Below are positions 43,720 to 53,995 of a stretch of DNA of 64,000 nt, one piece after another. The position numbers and the translations under genes are program-made. This stretch comes from Chara braunii. Lineage: Eukaryota > Streptophyta > Charophyceae > Charales > Characeae. Each line of letters begins with the position of its first letter. The stretch's first letter is position 1. Where the stretch lies: the NCBI GenBank assembly GCA_003427395.1, contig BFEA01000181.1, forward strand, positions 2,194,466-2,258,465, given 5' to 3'. Under the pieces are notes generated by a model. That model did not search any database and had not been told where the DNA came from. It saw nothing but the letters and a program-made list of their open reading frames with translations.

Positions 43720-45070
43720 TGCTCAATTTTCAAGTGCATCCGGGCTCAATATCGGCTCCGAATGCACCTAAAACATATGTTTTTCGCTCCCCATGCAGTC
43801 CGTTGTAACTCGGACTAGGGGTCAATTTCCTAGCCCCATTGCCCCGGAATTAGCCCAAAACTAAAGGAATAAGAAACAACCAACTTTCGAATGCATCTGG
43901 GTTCAATATTGGTTCCGGATGCACCTAAAACATGTGTTTTACCTTCCTCATGCAATCCGTTGTATCTCAGTTGCCTGAGGTCTTGATTTTTCTTGATTTT
44001 CTCTGTAAAATCAAGAGAAAATCAAGATACTTCGTAACCGACATATGCCAGAATGTATCTGGTTACAGATGTATCTCCCCAAAGTTCCGTTTTTTACGGT
44101 TAAGGCATTTTTCTGTTTTTTTTTTCTTTTTTTTTTCTTTTTTTTTTTTCCCTCCCTTTATGGACAGTAGGGACCTGCCAGTCCCTACTTGCGGAGTCCC
44201 TACTGACGGCTTACTCACTCCCTCTCACCCCTTTTGTTTTTTTTTCCCACCTTTTTCTTTTCTTTTTCTTTTTTTTTCTTTGTTAAGTGTCAAGTAGCCG
44301 TTAAGGCCTTTTCTAGGCCTTTCCTGTTAGTTTTGGCCCTCCCTATGCCCATGGTGCAATGCGTTATATTTCAGACTGCAACTGTGGCCTCCTCATGCCC
44401 ATGGGAGCCTCCTTGTAAGTCTATTTCTCTCACACAGCGGCCCCTCATATTCCGATTTTCCCCCCGAGCCTATTTTTCACATGGAGTCTTTTTTTATTCC
44501 ATTTTCTTGAGGGAGGCCAATCCGAGATTTTTCGGATTGCTCCCATGCCTCCTCCTTTATGTTTCTTTACCTTTTCTTTTCCTTTTGGTCTTCCCGTCTG
44601 CTTCCACTAGTGCTTGCACTAGTGGTGGTAATGTTCTTGGCCGTCAAGATCTCGATCTTGACGGTGCATCTTGCTTTAGTTATTCGTCCCTTACGTCGTT
44701 ACACAGTTCTTCTTGAGACCTTCTCGTATCCCCGCCACTTGTCCCATGCTAGTCCTCGACACTTGTCTCACTGGTGGTTCCGTCGGTACTTGTCCCGCTG
44801 GCGGCCTCGCTGGTGGTCCCGCCGGCACTTGTTTCGCCGACGCTCGCGTCGATATTTTGTTCGGGATATCGATATTTTTACTTAGTCCCATGTGGTCCCT
44901 GGTGCCTTTCCTCAAGGTGTCCTATGGCGGCCCCCTTTCCTTGTCTTTTCTCGTGCCCTGTGCGCGTCAATGCATTCCCCCCACTCATTCGCGATGTCCT
45001 CATCGGGCACTAGTTTCTTGTCAGTAGGTGGTTTGGAGGGATGGATGGGAGAGAGGAGGTGGGATGTAAT
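43720..45070 (+). repeat. repeat shared with 16.5-17.1 kb
   Basis: Contains a perfect 13-bp hairpin (TCTTGATTTTCTC, loop 11, 43991-44027) and a CAATCCGA/TCGGATTG hairpin at 44518-44539. The block CACTAGTGGT plus TCTCGATCTTGACGGTGC near 44620-44665 is shared with 16620-16672. Long T-rich stretches lie at 44112-44150 and 44236-44280. No supportable gene. Confidence 0.55.
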
Positions 45071-45204
45071 GGGTAGTTAGTTTGCCAGGGTCCTTTTTAT
45101 CTTTTTTTGTTCCTTTCCCAGGGTCTCTTCTAGTCTCCGCTCCTTGGGGCGGAGAGGGGTGTGTGGGGGGGTCAAGTTCTCTTTTTTTGAGTTCCTTCGG
45201 ACTT

Positions 45205-45368
45205 CTTTCGTCTCATTCATCACCCTTAGTATATCAAGCCTTCTTTCGGCACCTTTCGTCTCATTCATCACCCTTAGAACATCAAGCCATCTTTCGACAA
45301 CTTTCGTCTCATTCATCACCCTTAGAACATCAAACCTTCTTTTGGCTTCTTTCGTCTCATTTATCACC
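45205..45368 (-). repeat. 48-bp tandem array, left part
   Basis: Units starting CTCATTCAT at 45212, 45260, 45308 and 45356. Because 48 is a multiple of three, the minus strand stays open as a 16-residue repeat (variants of MNETKEAKRRFDVLRV). Whether it is ever translated is unknown. Confidence 0.75.
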
Positions 45369-46003
45369 TATGAATACCCCCGGCGGTGGACAGGCGCGGC
45401 CAAGTCCGCGGCCGCGGACGAGTCCGCGCGGACGCGCGGCTTTGGCACCACGTGGCAGCCAGAGGGGAGGGGGTGTCGGGATTGTGGAAGTGCCATTGGA
45501 CGGCGCATCCCCTGCCCCACCCCCCCACACAAAAAAAATGAAAAAAAAACAAGTTTGGTTGGGGGGTTTGGCCAAACGAGTCGAAAAAAAGAAGAAAAAA
45601 GAAATAACGCGTTTTTTTTTCTTTTTTTTTCGTTGATTGATTGATTGATTGATTGATTTGTGGGGGCGGGGTCGCCCCGCCCCACGATTGATTGATTGAT
45701 TGATTGATTGATTAAACGAAAAAAAAAAAAAAGAATGCGTTTTTTTTTGTTTTTTTCTTTTTCTTGATTGATTGACCGATTGAGTGATTGACTGATTGAT
45801 TGATTTATTGGTGGGGGCGGGGTCGCCCCCCCACTCCACACAGGCGCACACATACACACACACACGTAGTATTGTAGTCTTGTATATTTCAATGCTCTAG
45901 CGGAAGATCCATTCGATTTTGCTTTTTTTTGTTTCTTTTGATTGATTGATTGATTGATTGATCGAGTGGTGGGGGAGGGGTCGCCCCACCCCCCCGCCAC
46001 CCA

Positions 46004-46043
<40 letters not shown>

Positions 46044-46085
46044 AATCGCGGGTCACACACGCGCAAACACACGGCGCGCGGCACA

Positions 46086-46117
<32 letters not shown>

Positions 46118-46134
46118 GAGGGAGAGAGAGAGAG

Positions 46135-46171
<37 letters not shown>

Positions 46172-46271
46172 GTGGGGGGGGGGNGGGGGGAGAGAGAGAG
46201 AGAGAGTGTGTGTGTGTGTGTGTGCGCGCGAGTGTGCCAGGCATCTGTTTGCGCGTGTGTACCGCGCGGTT

Positions 46272-46309
<38 letters not shown>

Positions 46310-46785
46310 ACGTGGTGGGTGGCGGGGGGGTGGGGAGACTCCTCCCCCACCACTCAATCAATCAATCAATCAATCAATCAAACCCCTTTTTATTCTTTTT
46401 TTTTTAATTTTGCATTTGCATTTTTTCAAAACACCTCATACTTCTGCAAAAAACATAAATTCATTTCTGAAAAAATACAGGTAAACTCACGGACCATATA
46501 TCTCATGATAAAAAATGACAAAAAAAAATTCCTAGTAAATCCAATTTAGTTTCTGATTTTTTTAAAATCCTATACAAATTCGGATCCCCAAAAAAAAAAA
46601 ATGGGGTTGTAGGACTTGAAATTCCCTACAACCCCGTATATATATATATATATTTTTCCCTATTATTTAATTCAGGAAAATGCTTGCAAAATCACGATCG
46701 CGGCGCGGACCTGGTCAGCCGCGGATGCGGACCCATTTGGGTCCGCGATCCGAGCTCGGCCCCGCGGACGCGTCCGCGGGTGTTT
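45369..46785. mobile_element. GC-rich-ended insertion in the 48-bp array
   Basis: The 48-bp array is interrupted here. Both ends of the interruption are rich in TCCGCGG/CCGCGGAC blocks (45390-45440 and 46700-46775), and the interior is simple-sequence DNA. This could be a non-autonomous DNA transposon with GC-rich terminal inverted repeats. I could not define exact termini or a target duplication. A hairpin GGGGTTGTAGG/CCTACAACCCC lies at 46602-46635. Confidence 0.35.
45935..46382. repeat. imperfect palindrome of microsatellites
   Basis: Left arm in order: TTGA repeats, GAGTGGTGGGGGAGG, a CA array, CGCGCAAACAC, another CA run, a GA array. The right arm is the approximate reverse complement: GA, GT, GCGCG, TGTTTGCGCG, a GT array, CCTCCCCCACCACTC, then TCAA repeats. 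The centre holds an N at 46184 in a G run. Arms are about 200 bp and differ at a number of positions. Related TTGA plus GGGGGCGGGGTCGCCCC blocks also lie at 45630-45700 and 45765-45840. Confidence 0.7.
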
Positions 46786-46789
46786 CATT

Positions 46790-47165
46790 GTTTACCACCC
46801 TTAGAACATCAAACCATCGTTTCATTCATCACCCTTAGAACATCAAACCTTTTTTTATCTTATTTCGTCCCATTCATCATATTTAGAACATCGACCCATC
46901 TTTCGACACCTTTCGTTTCATTCATCACCCTTAGAACATCAAGCCTTCTTTTGTCTTTTTTCGTCTCATTCATCATCCTTAGAACATCAAGTCATCTTCC
47001 GACGCCTTTTGTCTCATTCATCATCCTTAGAACGTAAAACCTTCTTTTGTCTTCTTTCGTCTCATTCGTTACCCCTAGAATATCAAGCCTTCTTTTGGCA
47101 CCTTTCGTCTTATTCATCACCCTTAGAACATCAAACCATCTTTTGGCTTCTTTCGTCTCCTGCAG
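46790..47165 (-). repeat. 48-bp tandem array, right part
   Basis: Seven or more units with CATCACCCTTAGAACATCAA, same unit and orientation as 45205-45368. The minus strand again stays open for most of the array (16-residue repeat). Confidence 0.75.
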
Positions 47166-47339
47166 CCCATGCTTCTCCCCCAAGCCTTGCCATCGCTAAT
47201 ACCCTCGAATGATCTGCCTTTCGTCCCGTGCAGACCATGTTCCCTTCCCAAGAGCTGCCACCCTCAGTGCCTTTTCTAATCGATTTTTTTGCTTGTGCAA
47301 TCCATGCTTTTTGCCACTCTTTTCTTAATCCCATGCTCC

Positions 47340-48135
47340 ACCAATTTTACACACATTTCTTTCTGGACATTTTTCCAGGCTTTTCTCAAGCCCAAGCTCT
47401 ATCAATTTCACATGCATCTTTTTCTAGACATCTTGCCAGATCTTTCTCAAGCCCAAGCTCAATCAATTTCACATGCATATTTTTCTGGACATCTTGCCAG
47501 ACCTTTTTCAAGCCCAAGCTCAAACAATTTCACATGCATCTTCTTCTGGACGTCTTGCTAGACCTTTCTTAAGCCCAAGCTCAATTAATTTCACATACAT
47601 TTTTTTTTTGACATCTTGCCAGACCTCTCTTAAACCCAAGCTCAATCAATTTCACATGCATATTTTTCTGGACATTTTGCAAGTCCTTTTTCAAGCCCAA
47701 GCTCAATCAATTTCACATGCATTTTTTTCTGGACATCTTGCCAGACCTTTCTCAAGCCCAAGCTCAATCAATTCCATGTATTTTTTTCTGGACTTATTGC
47801 CACACCTTTCTCAAGCCCAAGCTCAATGAATTTCACATGCATCTTTTTCTGGACATCTTGCCAGACCTTTCTCAAGCCCAAGCTCAACCAATTTCACATG
47901 CATCTTTTTTACCGTTCTAAAGCCCAAGCTCAATCAATTTCATGTGCATCTTTTTCTGGATATCTTGCCAGACCTTTCTCAAGCCCAGTCTCAATCAATT
48001 TCACATGCATTTTTTTCTGGACATCTTGCCAGACCTTTCTCAAAACCAAACTCAATCAATTTCATATGTATCTTTTTATGGACATCTTGCCAGACCTTTC
48101 TCAAGCCCAAGCTCAATCAATTTCACATGTAAATT
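47340..48135 (+). repeat. 61-bp tandem array (about 13 units)
   Basis: Unit contains CAATTTCACATGCATC then TTTTTCTGGACATCTTGCCA and CTTTCTCAAGCCCAAGCT. Starts at 47403, 47464, 47525, 47586, 47647, 47708, 47769, 47828, 47889, 47935, 47996, 48057 and 48118. One unit (47889-47934) is short. Because 61 is not divisible by three, the frame rotates and no protein is implied. Confidence 0.9.
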
Positions 48136-48264
48136 TTCTCGAGTCTATAGCAGGCTTATCCATTTGACTGTTGTTCTTTTTATTGCACTCTCTTTCATCG
48201 GTAGATGGCACGCCTTCCCCACACTCAAAATGCGATGTCCCCATTGCGCGACTGGTTCTCACTC

Positions 48265-48790
48265 GGAGGTACGGAACCTTGGCCCACCAACTGAGTCAAG
48301 AACATCGGCCCACCTGCTCTTAGAAGGGAGGGTGATCGGTCCTTCCTCGACAGGTAACACCTCATCCTTCTACTTAGTCCGACCTTTTGCTATTACGAGA
48401 CAAACGCCATTGCTGAGGTACCACCTCACATCTGGCAGGTAGGTTCAGTCCAAGCCTCCCAGGACCCCGTCTTGTCGTAAAGGCATCCTCTGCGAATCGT
48501 TCCTCCCGAGTGGTAATTTCTTGGATCCGGAGGTACGGAACCTTGACCCACCAACTGAGTCAAGAACACCGGCCCACCTGCTCCTAGAAGGAAGGGTGAT
48601 CGGTCCTTCCTTGGCAGGTAACACCTCATCTTTCTACTTAGTCCGACCTTTTACTATTAGGAGACGGACGCCATTGCTGAGGTACCATCTCACATCTGGC
48701 AGGTAGGTCCAGTCCAAGCCTCCCAGGACCCCATCTTGCCGTAAAGGCATCCTCCGAGAATCGTTCCTCCCGAGTGGTAATTTCTTGGAT
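48265..48790 (+). repeat. 264-bp tandem duplication
   Basis: GGAGGTACGGAACCTT at 48265 recurs at 48529 with about 95 percent identity by eye. A third partial unit follows around the N at 48855, where about 94 bases are duplicated. No gene. Confidence 0.8.
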
Positions 48791-48855
48791 CCGGCCTCTT
48801 TCTTTCTCGAGAGTTGGAACTCTCTATTACTCTGCGAGTGCAGTTACGAAGATCN

Positions 48856-49560
48856 AGATCGTTCCTCCCGAGTGGTAATTTCTTGGATCCGGCCTCTTTC
48901 TTTCTCGAGAGTTGGAACTCTCTATTACTCTGCGAGTGCAGTTACGAAGACCTCGCGGTTAGTCACGGAACAGTTGTAATGATCCGGCAGGGCGGTGTCA
49001 ATGCCCTGTGGTGTGTGCGGACTCCATCTGTTACATCACCTGGCCCCTCCCTTTGGACAGTGCTAATGCGAGCAGCCTTGGTCCATCCCAAGCGGCCACA
49101 CCGCCCCTCTACGGTATGGCGTGTGGTTGGGGAGAGTAAATGACACTAGATAAAAAAATGATTCTTCACCCGTTCGATTCTACACCCTTTGACGTTTCGG
49201 TTCCCAACATGAGGTGCAATTTGAACGCCCCGACCAGAGCTCGTTGTCGGAGTTAGTTCCGGACGACGAGCACCAATCAAAGAGAGAGATACCTTGGTCC
49301 CTTAACCCTTATCCTTCTTTATGCGGAACAGGTCGCAGACTTTCCCTTAGAGGGAAGAGGTCCTGGGGTTGTGGTGCAAGCATCAGTATCCCCCTCTTGC
49401 TTGGGCCTGAGACTAGAAGAAAAAAGAAGGCTATTTTGTCTTTTCCAATCCACCTAGGGCCCCCTGATATGCAATGCAATTTCCAATTCTCAAGCAATTC
49501 CTTGATACCAACTCCAGGCTCTTTCTCTTTCAAGCAACCATGCAAGGGGACCCCGGTAAC
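48856..49560. other. no recognisable gene
   Basis: Contains no supportable gene. A run GGTTCCCAACATGAGGTGC at about 49199 might mark an element boundary, but I cannot show it. Confidence 0.4.
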
Positions 49561-49579
49561 TATTTCCGAATGACCTTTA

Positions 49580-49795
49580 TCAGGGGTCATTTTTGTGACT
49601 CCAGTCGAACAACCTTATCAGGGTCATTCTTTTCTATGTCGTCGAATACCCTTGTTAGGGTTGTCCTTATCCATGTCACCAAACAACCTTGTCAGGGTCG
49701 TCCTTATCCATTTCCGTCGAACAGCCTTGTCACGGCCATCCTTATCCATTTTCGTTGAACAGCCTTGTCAGGGTTATCCTTATCCATTTCTATAT
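49580..49795 (+). repeat. 38-bp tandem array (five units)
   Basis: Units start near 49602, 49640, 49677, 49716 and 49754, each with GTCGAACA-CCTTGTCAGGG and TCCTTATCCAT. A more diverged unit may precede them. Confidence 0.8.
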
Positions 49796-49948
49796 TAGCG
49801 CCCGAGGGGATGAGCCTGGAGGACACGGATCCCATCTTCGTCTTTGGGGTTAGAAAATGGCCATCTTGCGTGCGTTTTGTACGTGTCTTTTTCTCATCCA
49901 CATACTGACAATGCATGTCGTAGCTCTAGTATCTTTTGTTCACCCGAC

Positions 49949-50900
49949 TTAGCGTCTAGTGCTCGAGTTGGGGCTTGCAACCACAAGCAGCACTAGCCCA
50001 CCCGGTCGTTCAACCATGGCGAAGGACATGGGCACATTTCCCATTTTCACTTTTTCTGACCTAGCAGGATTGTCGTCTGATCCATTTCCAGGCTTCCCAA
50101 GACTGTTACTATCCAAGACTGTTACTATCCCTCCTTGCTTCCATTGGCCCCCCATTTCCTCATTTCGTTTTGATGAGCCTGAAACATCTATGCATCCCAT
50201 CCTACGCCGTAGGCCTCGATCTTTTTTTTCTTCCTTTGCATTTCCGTCAGGGCTTCTACAGTGAAGAATGTTGTGGGCGTGACTTGCTCCCGTAATTTCC
50301 ATTTCTTTTGAGCTTCCAGCATCCATTCATGCTTCATTATGTTGGCCCATTCATTGGACCAGTGGCTGCATGTTGGCCCAAATTCTCTTATCCATTTGAA
50401 GTCTTCATCCTTCGGATCTTTAACCATCGGTCGTTTTTCCTCTGCTGGTTTTGTTACTTCCCCTCTCTCGTCCCCATTGCTGATATCAATAACCTCGCGA
50501 GACTCGTCCTCGTCCTCCTTTTCGTTGCTTCCTTGCATGGGGCTATCTCCTTTCTCATAAGTTTCTGGCAGTCGATGGTACGGCCTCTCGTCGTCCCCCT
50601 CGTACCGTTGCTCACACTTCTTACCGCCTTCGGCCTCTTCCCCGGCGAGGCTCTGATCCCTTTCTCTTCCCTATTCATCCCTTTCTCCCAATCTTGTTTC
50701 TCTTCCTCGCTCTCGCTTCCTTATGAGATATATATCCCTTCCCCTTTTTTGACAGGCGAGGGCCCTCGGCACACAAGTTTTCTCGCTCCTCTGCCCAGTA
50801 CTTGTTTGGAAAGATACCCTACATACAGTTTCCTCTCTTTAGTTGACTGTTCCTCACTTGGTCTCGTTCCTTCTCTCTCGTTAGGCTTATTGATCTAATT
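49949..50900 (-). pseudogene. uncharacterised reading frame downstream of third-element integrase
   Basis: Frame 50538-50188 is acidic at first (EKEDEDESREVIDI), then has a Trp- and Cys-containing stretch (WIREFGPTCSHWSNEWAN) and a basic helix (QRKKKKIEAYG). It continues after a frameshift into 49949-50326 (CIDVSGSSKRNEEMGGQWK). Upstream, in-frame acidic sequence reaches about 50700. It is on the same strand as, and 3' to, the integrase, so it may be an extra C-terminal module of that element. I do not recognise it. Confidence 0.4.
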
Positions 50901-51339
50901 GCTGTCATTTTTGTTGCCGAACTCCATTTTCGCTTCTCAGGTTTCTTCCCTGATCTTGTTATACATAACAAAACAACACCCACCAAGCCCCTCATACACA
51001 CACGCTTCCAGTTTGGTAGAAGATACCTCCCAAGATTGATCCCCGTACCCCTCACACAACCCCATGTGATACATTGACCCTCCACGCAGATGCCGCGGTT
51101 GCGATCATCTTATCACGCCCCCCAAAAAAACTATGGCACATGGTTCCATGGCATCCCACACCCATTGCCAGATAGTCCAGTCAGTTACCCCTGCAAAAAA
51201 AGGAAACCCCACAGCCGTAGTCATTTGCAAAAAAAAAAAAAAAAAAAAACATAGTACAGATAAGACTGTCGCCAGCTTCTCAGTTTGCAGGCCCCTCAGT
51301 TTCCTTATCCTGGGTCTCTTGTAACCATTGTTCAAATGG

Positions 51340-51870
51340 ATCCCTACTTAGAAACTTGACCAATCGTTGCCCAGGGAAGGGGTCCTTTCAACCCAGTTTC
51401 ATCCAAATCTTCTAATCCGAAAGTGTTCAATCCCATGCGCTTAGAATTCCGGTAGGGGCCTTTGAACCTCTTTCCCAACTGTCCAGATCACGTGCTTTCC
51501 AATGCCAAATTCCTAACCAATACCATTTCGCCCACTTGAAGTGACTCTTTCCGGATATTCTGGACCAGGCGCCACCTTGCTTTGTCCCTCATCCTGCTAT
51601 CCAGTACCGGGTTGACAACGTCCTCCATGGCCTCCTCGTTTCGAAGGACCTGTTGACATTGTGCTTCAATTAGCGCCTTCGTGGTCATGTGCGGATTGTC
51701 ATCTAGTCTGTTCCACGTGGGTATCAAGACCTCCACTGGAAAATCACTCTTCCGTATCATAGTTCTGCTGGAATACATCTTGTTGTCCTTTTTTGTGTCA
51801 TGTTCTTCGAGAAGACAACCTGTTTAAGGTATCTAGGCCAGCTCCCAAGATTGTCTGCCGCTAGCTTTGC
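51340..51870 (-). pseudogene. integrase C-terminal part, third element
   Basis: Resumes the integrase after the U6 insertion: LAADNLGSWPRYLKQVVFSK, then in the next frame (51778-51488) RKSDFPVEVLIPTW, a helical stretch, and MRDKARWRLVQNIRKESLQVGEMVLVRNLAL, the typical end of a retroviral-type integrase. Frames change near 51760 and 51490. Confidence 0.65.
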
Positions 51871-51902
51871 AATTGTATTTTTGCAATTGTAATTTTAATA
51901 CG

Positions 51903-51975
51903 ATTTTGGACCATTTCTCTATTTATGCATGTCGTCGTATCCTTGCTTAGGGCCATGCTAATCTTCTCTGTATCG
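51903..51975 (-). ncRNA. U6 snRNA-derived segment 1
   Basis: The minus strand contains GATACAGAGAAGATTAGC and CATGGCCCT, then GCAAGGATA, then AGAGAAATGGTCCAAAAT. These match the ACAGAGA region, the U4/U6 pairing region and the 3' end of U6. The 5' stem-loop is replaced by GAAAGGTGGCCC, and the 3' T-run is missing, so it is not a gene. Confidence 0.85.
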
Positions 51976-52108
51976 GGCCACCTTTCAGCGCTATGTTCAT
52001 TCCGTTTTTTTTTTTTTTTAGTAGTAAGGTAGGGACGAGCAGCCTCTTTGTTGCAGACGTGCACAAAAGACAAAACGTATCCAGCTGGATCTGTTTTTTT
52101 TTTCCCCC

Positions 52109-52182
52109 GAATTTGGACCGTTTCTCGATCTTTGCATGCCATCCTATCGTTGCTCAGGGTCATGCTAATCTTCCCTATATCC
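52109..52182 (-). ncRNA. U6 snRNA-derived segment 2
   Basis: Second, more diverged copy: GATATAGGGAAGATTAGC, CATGACCCT, GCAACGATAGGATG and GAGAAACGGTCCAAATT. Its 5' flank (GGAAGATGGCCG) resembles that of segment 1, so the unit was already chimeric before it was duplicated. Confidence 0.8.
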
Positions 52183-52548
52183 GGCCATCTTCCGGCAGCA
52201 TGTTCAGTCCATTTTTTTTTTTTTTGAATAGTAATGGTAGAGACGAGCAGCCTCGTCGCTGCAGGCCCCAGTTCCGAACTTCAAGCCGCCATCCTTGCCT
52301 TTCTGAACGGCTGTTTGTTTTTTTTTTTCTCTCATTTCCATTTTTTTTTATTTTTTTTTTCTCTTTTGGCAATTCTGTTTTCTTTTTTGTTGTGCTGATC
52401 GCTCGTTTCCGTTTTGAAAACGAGCGACCACCAGTGCCAATCCGGGGCTCGACGGAGCCTTCACCAGGCCTGCCCAGCTCGTCCATGAATTCAAGAGGTC
52501 GATTTTTTTTGCCCGGGCAGGGTACTGGTGGTTTAAAGGTCCAGGGCC

Positions 52549-53276
52549 CTCTTTCCACAGCCGCATTAGCCTCGGGATGATATGGCTCGATGAGCTTGAT
52601 AGGTACGCAGAGCCTCTTAAGCATACCCAACACTTCCTGGTTTACAAATTTAGTTCCATTATCTGCTATGAACCTCTGCTTCAGGGAGAAATCCTCTATC
52701 CAATCCGCTACCCCTTTCCCGTCTTTTTCTTGAGGGCTACTGCCTCCACAAACCCACTCAAGTTATCCCTTGCATCCAGAATATACCTGTATCCATCAGT
52801 TGACACAGGCATGACCGCAAGGTCGAGATGGACCAGATGCCCTGACCCCAGCAGCGGTGTTGGTCTAAGTGGCTCGAAGACGCGGACGGAGCTCCATTCT
52901 TGGCAGATTAGACATGTCTGACAGTACGTGGCCGCCATACCCGCCATGCCTGGCCAATAGTAGAGGTTACTTTTGCAAGGGTCCCTTTGGACGATCGATG
53001 TCCCCCAGCTAGTCCGCCGTGCATCGCCTGGATTACGTCCAACTGCCTAGACCTCCCGCATTTGACTCTCATAGGAACACCTTTCTCCCTTTTGAACAGA
53101 TGGCCATTCATGAGAACGTACCTTTCGGCCTCCTCCCTTGCTATAAAGTTGACCTCCATGGGCTGCTTGTTCCCTACCAGCAGTCCGATGTTTCGAAAGA
53201 TTTCCTCATACATCTGAATATAGAAAAGCTCGTTTCCTTCTTGACCCTCACCTTGCCTCTCTTGCATGTGGTTCAC
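52549..53276 (-). pseudogene. integrase N-terminal and core part, third element
   Basis: The zinc region comes in two frames: MHGGLAGGHRSSKGTL (His pair) and WPGMAGMAATYCQTCLICQE (Cys pair). The core has LVHLDLAVMPVSTDGYRYIL with the first Asp, FIADNGTKF with the second, and IEPYHPEANAAVERG with the Glu, cut at 52549 by the U6 insert. All three catalytic positions remain, though split over frames. Confidence 0.75.
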
Positions 53277-53674
53277 AATAGCTGCAACTCTTATCGTTCC
53301 TAGGACTTTACTAAACTCATCACGGCTTCTCGGCCTCCCTCAACGGCCATCGCTATCAATTCCTCCCTCGGACCTACTGTCCCTCCCCACAAATCCTTCT
53401 CTTCCTTGCGCTCTCGTGTGGTCCTTCCCCAAGTTCCGCATCTATGGCAGGTGCCCTTTTTCCAAGGTGTGAATCAACAATTCCCCTGAATTGCACCCTT
53501 TGTTCATCATTTCGTTATCTACCGCCAGGGTTCCCCCTTCGTATTCCAGCGAAGCGTCGATGGGTTCCGCATCCTCCACCCCTTCGGGTGTGATGCAAAC
53601 CCGACTTAGCCCATCGACCTTGTTCCTGAGCCCAGCAATTCGTTCGATTTTGTAATTGAACTACCAGATGAAGC

Positions 53675-53995
53675 CTACCCTCTTCCAACAGTCAGACCTA
53701 TAGGCTTATAATTCTTTAAAGCCCCTGCGACATTGGTCGGATTGATCCTCAAAATGAAACGTCTCCCGGATAGGTAGGCTTGGAAGGTCTTGAGGCAGTG
53801 TAGAACGACGAGGACCTCCTTTTTGAATTGGGAGTATCGTCGTTCCGCAGAGTTCAGGGTTCTACTTTCGAACCTAATCGGCCTTCTTTTTCCTTCCTCG
53901 CCTTTCTGTATCAAAACGCCTCCTATGGCCAGGGGTCCTCCGTCTGTCTCGAGGATAAATGCTCCATCTTCGTCGTTAAAATAAGGCGCCGCCAA
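53675..53995 (-). pseudogene. RNase H domain, third element
   Basis: Encodes FILETDGGPLAIGGVLIQKG (first acidic residue in T-D-G-G), the RPIRFESRTLNSAERRYSQF block with the second acidic Glu, and a tail FILRINPTNVAGALKNYKP, where S-D-H of other elements is replaced by I-N-P. An Asn in this third position is a probable substitution. Upstream to about 54370, RT thumb sequence is readable in pieces only. Confidence 0.75.

Larger units (their letters stand above)
51871..52548 (-). mobile_element. U6-derived dimer inserted in integrase
   Basis: About 680 bases separate VERG from LAADNLGSW in the integrase, where roughly ten residues are expected. The insert has two similar units of about 206 bp, each with a poly-A run (minus strand), GAGGCTGCTCGTC and a U6 snRNA-derived segment. 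Distal to them is a T-rich stretch and unrelated sequence (52270-52548). AAT-rich direct repeats (GCAATTGTA, twice) lie at the 51871 end. I infer a retroposon built partly from U6. Confidence 0.6.

Noticed and set aside
45368-46357. 329-residue minus-strand frame with THTHTH and CVCVCV runs.
   Set aside because: Produced by CA/GT, GA and TTGA microsatellites around an N. Not a protein gene.
47228-48167. Long frames with repeated FFWTSCQTFLKPKLNQF.
   Set aside because: Translation of the 61-bp array. The frame rotates each unit, so several frames show the same peptide. There is no evidence of coding.
51105-51335. Possible membrane protein (runs of Phe).
   Set aside because: The Phe run is a poly-A/T tract. 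The flanks are integrase downstream sequence.
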